This document shows positions 21,052-28,640 of a stretch of DNA of 44,100 nt, piece by piece. Location: positions 614,643-658,742 of the forward strand of contig BFEA01000285.1 in NCBI GenBank assembly GCA_003427395.1, given 5' to 3'. Source of the DNA: Chara braunii. Lineage: Eukaryota > Streptophyta > Charophyceae > Charales > Characeae. The notes under the pieces are model-generated. The model saw only the letters and a list, made by a program, of their open reading frames with translations, did not search any database and had not been told where the DNA came from. How positions within the stretch are numbered: the stretch's first letter is position 1; each line of letters opens with the position of its first letter. Both the position numbers and the translations under genes were made by a program.

Positions 21052-21383
21052 TGCCTTGGGCTGCTTCTAGCGCCTCTAGCCAGACTGTTCGCAGGACGCT
21101 GTCTAGATAGGATGGTCTCATCTCTCGCATGTAGTATCACTCTCCTGCCATCCGAACTCTTGCAATCTAGCAGATGCCTAATCTTAGTCTGACCTGTAAT
21201 TGCTCTAAAAGCAGCCGCTCGCATAAGCTCAAGGTAGTGCTCTACCATGCCAATCTCGTCGTGCCTACCTAACCTAGTATCGCATCCTCTCACAACCCTG
21301 ATGACAGTCGCTTGCTGTTCGTCTAGATAGACCTCAAAACAGAAGCTCTCTCCATGATCAGGAGTGTAAACATCGATCGGCAT
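21048..21383 (-). CDS. Unknown frame between modules B and C
   Basis: A 111-residue open frame begins at ATG 21383 (MPIDVYTPDHGESFCFEVYL), four bases after the stop of module B, and ends in an ATGA overlap with module C. It does not show the FPY or DGKDW landmarks. Its first 20 residues resemble the leader of module D (SPDNGKELVMAEEYV), so a second domain type may alternate with the main one. The last 30 residues are Arg/Ser-rich. No function can be assigned. Confidence 0.4.
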   Translation of the reverse strand: MPIDVYTPDHGESFCFEVYLDEQQATVIRVVRGCDTRLGRHDEIGMVEHYLELMRAAAFRAITGQTKIRHLLDCKSSDGRRVILHARDETILSRQRPANSLARGARSSPRQ

Positions 21384-21386
21384 ACC

Positions 21387-21782
21387 TCACCACACTCGAT
21401 CCCTTAATACCGCATTGAGGATTGGTCCCCAGTCCTTCCCGTCGCTAAAGCTAGTAGGCACAGGAGGGTTTGGGAATCTCTCAAACTCTCTAGGTAGGAC
21501 ACTCCACGTCACTTTCTTTCCTTGTTGTTTCAACAACAACCTTTCATTTATGACATACTCAGCAACAACTACCCAACATGCCTCATAGTCAGTCCCTCTC
21601 CTTGTTCCAGCAGATACATATGGCCTTACATCATACTCATTTGTATCAAGGAATCGGACTACAAGGACGTATAGAATCACTTAGTCGTGCTCACAATTTA
21701 CACACCTCTCAATGACGTATGGGAAGGCACCTCCAGCCATGATCCTGGTCAGTGTCTCTATCGCTCTAGTTACTGCCGACAT
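21387..21782 (-). pseudogene. Accessory domain module B, one in-frame stop
   Basis: From ATG 21782 (MSAVTRAIETL) the frame reads AGGAFPYVIERCVNCEHD, meets a TAA near 21680, and continues in the same frame with LYVLVVRFLDTNEYDVRPY, QQGKKVTWSVLPREFERFP and TSFSDGKDWGPILN to a stop at 21387. It has all landmarks in their best-preserved form, and the length matches the intact module E. A single nonsense change is the only lesion seen. Confidence 0.6.
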
Positions 21783-21810
21783 GGGCTGCCTACCAACTTT
21801 GCCTTCTCTA

Positions 21811-22185
21811 CGCTGCATTGATGATTGGCTGCCAGTTCCTACCATCGCAGAATCCTTTAGGTACTGGCGGGGTAGGAATCTTCTCGTAGACTTTGGGCAA
21901 TAAGCTTTAACTCGCCTTTATCCCTTGTTGTCTCAGTTGATCCCTCTCTACTTCGACACATCTCACTATGACATCCCAGTTGGTAAAGAAACTCGGATCC
22001 CGATCAACCCCTTCTAGTATGTAAGGTCGAATATTATAATCATCAGTGTCAAGGAATCTAGAGACAAGCACATGCACAATCGTTGTACTTTTCACACAAG
22101 TAATGCATGTGACAAACATATAAGGGAAGGCACCACCGTAGGTGACACGATTTAGGGCTTCTAGAACATTATACTCTTCACTCAT
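21811..22185 (-). pseudogene. Accessory domain module A
   Basis: It starts at ATG 22185 (MSEEYNVLEALNR) with TYGGAFPYMFVTC, then VHVLVSRFLDTDDYNIRPY and a conserved Trp in FTNWDVIV. The first frame stops at about 21907 after QQGIKAS. The remaining landmarks (TPPVPKGFCDGRNWQPIIN) follow, partly in another frame, to about 21811. It is the first module after the primer site. A leader-like stretch between it and the primer site (22200-22400) has no clear open frame. Confidence 0.55.
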
Positions 22186-22413
22186 CGTCTGGTTTCTGAC
22201 ATATAGACTTGTCAAGCGAAGGGTCTAGAAAACAAATTTCAAACCCTTGCTTGCAGGTTTTCAAATAGACTTCTACAAAAGGCCCCTCCTCTCGGGGCTC
22301 CTCTAGCCGAAAAGTCTTCCTGACCTGAGCCAGACCTTGTACGAAATGTTAGACTGCTGCCTAGTCACTGAATATTGTGACCAAGTTCCGCTCCCAGGAA
22401 CTCAACATTTTTG

Positions 22414-22433
22414 AGTCCCCGGCAACGACGCCA
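22414..22433 (-). promoter_or_regulatory. Primer binding site, tRNA-Asp type
   Basis: Read on the minus strand this is TGGCGTCGTTGCCGGGGAC. It matches the complement of a plant-type tRNA-Asp 3' end (CCCCGGCAACG... with CCA) and resembles the TGGCGCCGTTGCCGGGGA site of many plant Ty3 elements. It lies four A residues downstream of the LTR end ACA, as expected for the start of minus-strand DNA synthesis. Confidence 0.8.
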
Positions 22434-22437
22434 TTTT

Positions 22438-22997
22438 TGTCGCGCCGCCACCGTTCCAGGGCCTGGTTCGATGTCCCTCCCCGGGCCGAGTGCGGTGGGT
22501 TGGTGGACTGGCAGGCTGTCACGCAGGATTTTGGAGAGTTTTAGGAAAATTGGCAGTAAAAATCACAAGCAGCATTTGTCACACAGTCAAGTAGTTTGGG
22601 TTATCCCTCCTGCCAGCGGCGACACGACTTAGAGTGAGGCGTTCAGTTTTATCCTCTGCATCTGACCCCGTATAAAGGCTAGACTCAAGGTCACCGGAGT
22701 CCCTATTATCCAGGAGTCCTTCAAGTAGCCTTGAGTGTAACCTGTTATGATAAGGAATGATAAATAACTTGTTACCTCATGCATAAACATTTCATGCATT
22801 ATAGGACATGCATCATAAATCAAATGATGCTGAGAGGACGAGAAGACCAGAAACCAGACTCTGCAAGAGCATGACCAGAAACGAGACTGAAGAGAAGATC
22901 ACATCGAATGCAGGAAGCAGCCATAAAGGAGGGGCTGCAATCACTGATAAATCATAATAATGTCATAATACATCTCAGTGACTAGAAGATACAAACC
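22438..22997 (-). mobile_element. Part of upstream LTR of the Ty3 element
   Basis: On the plus strand the LTR edge is TGTCGCGCCGCC at 22438, four bases from the primer site; read on the element's strand it ends ACA. A TATA-like TTTATAC on the minus strand near 22672 could mark the promoter, which would leave an R-U5 part of about 200 bases. The far edge is not determined. The second LTR copy was not found in the window, so the length cannot be measured. Confidence 0.5.
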
Positions 22998-23447
22998 TCA
23001 GTCAATAACAACGAGTGGTATTCCCTCATGAGTGGGCTCGACTGCCTGGGACTCCATATCTGGTACACGCTGGTCCTCCTCATCATTGAGAACCTGAGTG
23101 ACTATAGACTCCAGGACCACATAGCTGATGTCAAAAGATGCTGCAAGGTCGATCTTGCTAATATATGCCATACATCTCGCCATCTCCTCGTCCGCGACAC
23201 TCCGGAGGTACAGCTCCTCGGCGAGGGAAATGCGGCCAGTGGCTCCGATCAAGATCTCAATCCGTCCCCTGCCGTAGATGTAGTCATAGGAAACCTCCAG
23301 AAAACGGTCTCCATAAAGTGGCTTTTGAAAAACATGTATAAAGAAGTCTGCTCCCACCAAGTGACTGTAGCCATCTCCAAGATATGGAACTGGTCCCTTC
23401 CCCCTAGAAGGGCCGGCTACCTCCTCCGACCTAGGTCCTCCTGACAT
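22998..23447 (-). CDS. Unknown protein, upstream of Ty3 LTR edge
   Basis: A 149-residue open frame starts at ATG 23447 (MSGGPRSEEVAGPSRGKG). The first 20 residues are disordered and basic. A middle part reads FLEVSYDYIYGRGRIEIL and GRISLAEELYLRSVADEE. The C-terminus is acidic (VLNDEEDQRVPDMES). I do not recognise a family. The GRIE...ISLAEEL pattern is faintly like GTVE...VYLSQEL of the unknown protein at 7174-7986, which would tie the two regions together, but this rests on a few residues. It may be an accessory gene of the same element, or of a second one nested here. Confidence 0.4.
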   Translation of the reverse strand: MSGGPRSEEVAGPSRGKGPVPYLGDGYSHLVGADFFIHVFQKPLYGDRFLEVSYDYIYGRGRIEILIGATGRISLAEELYLRSVADEEMARCMAYISKIDLAASFDISYVVLESIVTQVLNDEEDQRVPDMESQAVEPTHEGIPLVVID

Positions 23448-23587
23448 GTAATGTCTAGATCAATCACCCTCAAGCAAGTATCATGCCAAAAGATAAGCAA
23501 CCCGTCGTAGGGCTGCTTTCCGCCTGCGTCTCGCCCCAGTGACCAATGTCATAAGATGCTCTGGATCTGCTCCAATCTCAAGCGTAC

Positions 23588-24113
23588 TCAGTCCCTGTGA
23601 GTATCCCAGTCAAAATAGTCCCCGAAATCAACGTCGCTCTCACAGCAAGGCTCTTGGTCTGACTCATCTGTCTCTGACCTCTGTAGACAGGTGGTAATAG
23701 GTATCCCGGATCTGGCCACCTCGCTCCTAATCCTTCTATCCTGACGCCTCTTCTCCTTGCTGCCACCTCTGCTCAGTGGTCTTGGATTACAACCATCGAA
23801 ATCAAAGAGAGCACCACCTGGTGCAAAGGGGACCCGGGGAAACACCACATGTAACCAGTGCTCCCTCCAGTAACTCTCCCTGCGGAAGATATAGTCCGCA
23901 ATCCTGTCATAGGTGGCTCCCTTTACTCCTTGCCCAGCATCTCTCAGGTGATAAGTGATCACCAACGTGTATCTCGATGTGGGTGACTCATTGGCCCTGA
24001 TGACGAAGCTCTGATGTCCAATGTGTCGATAGCAGAACTTCTCAACCAACTTACCCCATGTAGGGGTTGTCTTATGTTGAGGAGCCAGCTTGACCGATCT
24101 GCACCTGACAAGT
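23588..24113 (-). CDS. Unknown protein fragment, no ATG
   Basis: The frame is open from about 24113 to 23588 (about 170 codons) but has no ATG near its start, so it is either the 3' part of a gene or a spliced exon. The core is SRYTLVITYHLRDAG, SYWREHWLHVVFPRVPFAP and a DFDGCNP segment. The end is basic and then strongly acidic (DESDQEPCCESDVDFGDYFD). The spacing of YTLVITYHL, a Trp-rich stretch and DFDG loosely echoes YVLVVRFLD, Trp and FSDGKDW of the accessory modules. That is a weak inference. No enzymatic motif is visible. Confidence 0.35.
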
Positions 24114-24179
24114 GGTCAGGCCAAGCAATGATGTCCCGGCGATAAAAGGGGTACCATCAACTCACGAAAATAGCCCAAC

Positions 24180-24480
24180 TCGATGGGATCAGCAATCAAC
24201 TCAGCATGGAGGCCCACCCGAATGGCCCTGGCTGAACGACAATAGCTCGATATAGGGGCCCGCCTGAATGGGTCCGGCTGAAACAGCAACAACTCGATAT
24301 AGGGGCCCGACTGAATGGGCCCGGCTGAGACAACAACAACTCGATATAGGGGTCCGCCTAAATGGACCCGGTTGATCAGCAACAACTTAATATAGGGGCC
24401 CTCCTGAATGGGCCCGGCTGATCAGCAACAACTCGATATAGGGGCCCGCCTGAATGGGCCCGGCTGAACAGCAACTCAGC
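24180..24480. repeat. 47-bp minisatellite
   Basis: About six units containing CTCGATATAGGGGCCCG, CCTGAATGGGCCCGGCTGA and an ACAGCAACAA linker, spaced about 47 bp. It is the first of a chain of adjoining tandem arrays. Confidence 0.85.
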
Positions 24481-24839
24481 AGCTCAGCATAGCAACATCA
24501 TACGAATATCTCTGCAGCAAGTGGACTAGAACATGAGGACTGAACTGTAAGTATCGTCACTGAGAGGGACCGGTCATCAAGGTATTATCTATGCAGAGGC
24601 TAGTTGCAAAATACTGCGCGTGCAAACGGGACCGCACTGATATCATGTGTGCAGGAAAAATACCGTCCGCACGGGGTCTGATATGAATACCGTCCATGCA
24701 GAGACTGATCAGCAAGAAATCAAATCAGCGGGATTTTGGGGCTAAAGACTAATCACACTCGCTAGACATGCATCCCCGACCATCATATCGGCGAGACACA
24801 CGTCCTAGAATCATCAGAGAACGCACTCGTATAGCCTAC
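24481..24839. other. Unassigned spacer between arrays
   Basis: It includes loosely repeated phrases such as ATACCGTCC...GCA and GCAGAGGCT at irregular spacing (about 24580-24710), perhaps a very degenerate array. No gene was recognised. Confidence 0.4.
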
Positions 24840-25850
24840 TCGAGCCTGGGCGCACTCATGTGTTAATACCAAGCGTGAGCGCGAATGGGCGCGCACTCAA
24901 TTGACTATATCTAACTCGGGCGCGCATGGACGCGCACTCTCACTGCAATACCAAACTTGGGCGCGCATGGGCGCGCGCTCAAATAGCAATACAGATCATG
25001 GGCGCACGTGAGCGCATACTCAAATGACAATATCTGGCTTGGGCGCGCATGGGCGTGCACTCATATAGCGATACCGAGCTGGGGCGCGCATGGGCGCACG
25101 ATCATAAAGCAATACCGAGCTCGGGCACACACGGGCGCACACTCATATAGCAATACCGAGCTCGGGACACGGGCGCACTCTCATATAGCAATATCGAGCA
25201 CGGGCGCTCACTCATATAGCAATACCGAGCTCGGGCGCACACGGGCGCTCACTCATATAGCAATACCGAGCTTGGGCACACACGGGCGCTCACTCATATA
25301 GCAATACCGAGCTCGGGCGTGCACGGGCGCACACTCTAACAACAATGCCTAGCTTGGGCGTGCATGGGTGCACACTCTGACAGCAATGCCAAGCTTGGGC
25401 GCGCATGGGCGCGCACTCTAACAGCAATGCCAAACTTGGGCGCGCATGGGCGCGCACTCTAACAGCAATGTCAANNNNNNNNNNNNNNNNNNNNNNNNNN
25501 NNNNNNNNNNNNNNNNNNNNNNNNNNNNNNNNNNNNNNNNNNNNNNNNNNNNNNNNNNNNNNNNNNNNNNNNNNNNNNNNNNNNNNNNNNNNNNNNNNNN
25601 NNNNNNNNNNNNNNNNNNNNNNNNNNNNNNNNNNNNNNNNNNNNNNNNNNNNNNNNNNNNNNNNNNNNNNNNNNNNNNNNNNNNNNNNNNNNNNNNNNNN
25701 NNNNNNNNNNNNNNNNNNNNNNNNNNNNNNNNNNGCAATGCCAAGCTTGGGCGCGCACGCTAACAGCAATGCCAAGCTTGGGTGCGCATAGGCGCGCACT
25801 CTAACAGCAATGCCAAGCTTGGGCGCGCACGGGCGCGCACGGGCGCGCAC
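24840..25850. repeat. 41-bp GCGC-rich minisatellite
   Basis: Units of about 41 bp read GGGCGCGCATGGGCGCGCAC, TCTAACAGCAATGCCAAGCTT. Spacing is exactly 41 near 25381-25422. Left units are more diverged (CATATAGCAATACCGAGCTC). A 260-base gap interrupts the most homogeneous part. Confidence 0.9.
25475..25734. other. Assembly gap (260 N)
   Basis: Unknown bases inside the homogeneous core of the 41-bp array. The true array length is therefore uncertain. Confidence 0.99.
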
Positions 25851-26160
25851 TCCAATAACCAAATTGAGACTGGGCACGCACCCAAACAGCCAAACTGAGG
25901 CTGGGCGCGCACTTAAACGACTTGCCTGAGCCTGGGCGCGCACTCGAACAGCCGAACGGAGACTGGGCGCGCACTCAAACGACTTGTCTGGGCGCGCACT
26001 CGAACAGCCGAACCGAGACTGGGCGCGCACTCAAACGACTTGCCTGAGCCTGGGTGCGCACTCGAACAGTCGAACCGAGACTGGGCGCGCACTCAAACAA
26101 CTTGCCTTAGCCTCGGCGTGCACTCAGACGACTTGCCTGAGCCTGGACGCGCACTCAGAA
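25851..26160. repeat. 31-bp / 62-bp minisatellite
   Basis: Alternating units of about 30 bp: CTGGGCGCGCACTCGAACAG with CCGAACCGAGA, and CTGGGCGCGCACTCAAACGA with CTTGCCTGAGC. Together they form a 62-bp higher-order unit. The GGGCGCGCACTC core is shared with the preceding array, so this array seems derived from it. Confidence 0.85.
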
Positions 26161-26655
26161 TCATCAAGAGCAGTGTGCGCAGATCAAGCACTCTTGGGTG
26201 TACTGACTTCAACAAAAGTCTACAGATTGAGTGCGCACTATCGCACAAACTCAAAATCATCAAAGTCGAGTTTTGCATATTGATCGTGCAGTGTCACACT
26301 CAAGTTCGAGTGCGCACAGTCACATTTGCTCGGAATGATCAATGCTGAGTTTTCAAATTGAGTGCACACTGTTGCACATGCTCAAAATCGTCATGACAAG
26401 TTTACAGATAAAGTGCGCACTGTCGCACATACTCAAAAATCATCAAAGCGGGTTTCTCAGATAAAGAGCGCAGTGTCGCACTCAAATCTGAGCGCACACA
26501 GTGGCATGTACTCAAGATCATTAAAGCAGGTCTTTCAGATATAGCGCTGTGTCGCACTCAAAATGGGTGCGCAGAGTCGCAATGCATCATTGGCTTTCTC
26601 AAATTAAGGGCGCAGTGTCGCACTCAAGTTTGAGTGCGCACAGTCGCCTTTCATT
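26161..26655. repeat. Degenerate AGTGCGCAC minisatellite
   Basis: Loosely repeated units of about 50-60 bp contain AGTGCGCACAGTCGCA, CTCAAAATCATCAAAG and TTTTCAAATT-like linkers. It lies between the GCGC-rich arrays and the next one, and shares the GCGCAC core. Confidence 0.75.
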
Positions 26656-27209
26656 CATCGGGCACAGCAAAATCGGTCTACTAGATCTGGGTGCCCCTTG
26701 GCATAGCAAAATCGGTCTACTCGATCTGGGTGCCCCTTGACACAACAAAATAGGTGTACTCAATCTGGGTGCCCCTTGGCACAGCAAAATCAGTGTACTC
26801 AATCTGGGTGCCTGCTGGCACAATAAATTGGCAAAGGTACTCATTCTGAGTGCTTGCTGGCACAGTAAATCGCCAGAGATACTCAATCTGAGTGCCTGCT
26901 GGCACAGTAAATTGGCAAAGATACTCAGTCTGAGTGCCCGCTCGCACAATAAATCGGCAAAGATACTCAATCTGAGTGCCTGTTGGCACAATAAATCGCA
27001 ATGATACTCAAACTGAGTGCCTGCGGGCACAATAAATCGACTTGATACTCAATCTGAGTGCCCGCTGGCACAATAAATTGTCAAAGATACTCAGTCTGAG
27101 TGCCCGCTGGCACAATAGATCGACTTGATACTCAATCTGAGTGCCTGCTGGCACAATAAATCGACTTGATACTCAATCTAAGTGTCCGCTGGCACAATAA
27201 ATCAACTTG
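26656..27209. repeat. 44-bp GTGCC minisatellite
   Basis: About 12 units read TACTCAATCTGAGTGCCTGC, TGGCACAATAAATCGACTTGA with a period near 44. The first units have GGGTGCCCCTTGGCACAGCA instead. GTGCC...GGCAC forms a small inverted repeat in each unit. Confidence 0.88.
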
Positions 27210-27735
27210 CGCAGTGCGCTCAGACATACTACGTCCTCGATGCTCTTCGGCGTGGTGCGCTCAGACATACAGCGTCCTCGATGCTCTTTGGCGCGGTGCG
27301 TTCAGACATACAGCGTCCTCGATACTCTTTGGCGCGGTGCGCTCAGATGTACAGCGTCCTCGATGCTCTTTGGCCCGGTGCGCTCAGATGTACAGTGACC
27401 TTGATACTCATTGGCGCGGTGCGCTCAGATGTACAGACACTCATTGGCGCCGTGCGCTCAGATGTACGGTGACCTTGATACTCATTGGCGCGGTGCGCTC
27501 AGATGTACAGATACTCATTGGCGCGGTGCGCTCAAATGTACAGGTACTCATTGGCGCGATGCGCTCAGATATACAGATACTCTTTGGCTCTCTTGCGCGG
27601 CGCACAGGCATACAGTAACCCTTGTGCTCTGTGGCGCACAGGCATACAGTAACCCTTGTGCTCTCTGGCGCGGCGCACAGGCATACAGTAACCCTTGTGT
27701 TCTCTAGCGCGGCGCACAAGCATACAGTAACCCTG
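27210..27735. repeat. GGCGCGGTGCGCTCAGA minisatellite
   Basis: About 12 units contain TGGCGCGGTGCGCTCAGA, TGTACAG and (C/T)CTTGATACTC. Most are about 48 bp apart, with shorter units of about 32-41 bp. The last four variants read GCGCACAGGCATACAGTAAC. The open plus-strand frames here are repeat artefacts. Confidence 0.88.
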
Positions 27736-28139
27736 ATGCGGTAATGGTGCACGCCAGAAATAAAATTAAAATATAATAAGGTAAAAACCGTGGCTTATTC
27801 ATAAGTGACCGGTCAGACTAAAGGGGGATGCCGGAAGTGTGTAGGGAGAGGGAGGAAGAAGAGAGGGAGAAAAGAACAAAGGGAGAGAGATAGGAGGGGA
27901 GGCAAGGGAGAGGGCCATGACCCTAGTGAGAACCAGGACTACCTCTTCCCCAAGCTGCTCCACTCCTTTACCTCTCCCTTGCTTGCCTTGTCTTTCTCCT
28001 TCCCTTACTTGTTCCAATGCTACAACTCCCGCTTGCCATTCCGCCAGCGCTTCCGCATTCCCGCAAATGAGGGTCTCTCTCTTCTCAAGTGGCTCGGCCT
28101 CTCTTTTATAATGAAGAGGCATGGTGATCGGGCAAGGTG
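27736..28139. other. Unassigned, TATA-like motif on minus strand
   Basis: A purine-rich stretch (27830-27910) is followed by a pyrimidine-rich one. On the minus strand, TATAAAAGAGAGGCC at about 28100-28115 is a good TATA box in form and could be an LTR or gene promoter reading leftward. The overlapping frames on both strands lack motifs and are not called. Confidence 0.35.
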
Positions 28140-28640
28140 CAGCAGTCCTTGGGCTAAAAATAGCACAGGCCTGTGCTAAAATTAGCACAGGCCTGTGCTA
28201 AAATTAGCGCGGGACTGGGACAGTCCCGACTTTGGGACACAAACGGTCAGTGTCGTGTTAAAAATAGCACGCGCCTGCGCTAAATATAGCGCGGGCCTGT
28301 GCTAAAATTAGCGCGGGACTGTGCTAAAATTAGCACGGAACTGGGACAGTCCCAACTTCGGAACACGAACAGTCAGTCCCGTGTTAAAAATAGTACGGGC
28401 CTGCGCTAAATATAGCGCAGGCTCGTGGTAAACTTAGCACGGGACTGCGATTAAAATAACGTGGGACTTGGCTAAAAATAACACGGGACTTGGGACACCC
28501 CCGACCTTGGGATACGGACAGTCAGCCCCATGCTAAAAATAGAGTGGGCCTGTGCTATATTTAGCTCGAGCCTGTGCTAAAAATAACTCAGGCCTGTGCC
28601 AAAAATAGCGAGGCCAACGCTAAAAATAGCACGGAACAAT
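28140..28640. repeat. Palindromic TAGCACAGGCCTGTGCTA array
   Basis: About 20 short units of the form GCTAAAATTAGC(A/G)C(A/G)GG(C/A)CTG. The first two are perfect 18-bp palindromes (TAGCACAGGCCTGTGCTA). A longer unit of about 120 bp with GGGACAGTCCCGACTTTGGG and a GGTCAGT phrase recurs three to four times, so there is a higher-order structure. Confidence 0.85.

Larger units (their letters stand above)
13866..22437 (-). mobile_element. Ty3/gypsy LTR retrotransposon, decayed
   Basis: Read on the minus strand, the order is primer site (22433), tandem accessory frames, gag, aspartic protease, reverse transcriptase, RNase H and integrase. Integrase after RNase H defines the Ty3/gypsy order. The element is broken by several stops and frameshifts. 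Part of the upstream LTR is visible from 22438 rightward, but its far end was not found. I could not identify the downstream LTR; it may be lost, diverged or inside the gap at 11724. The long insert between primer site and gag is unusual for this group. Confidence 0.85.

Noticed and set aside
27166-27752. Frames in the GGCGCGGTGCGCTCAGA array
   Set aside because: They are repeat translations in several frames and on both strands.
27799-28188. Overlapping frames of about 125 codons on both strands
   Set aside because: Purine- and pyrimidine-rich sequence gives open frames on both strands; no motif was seen.
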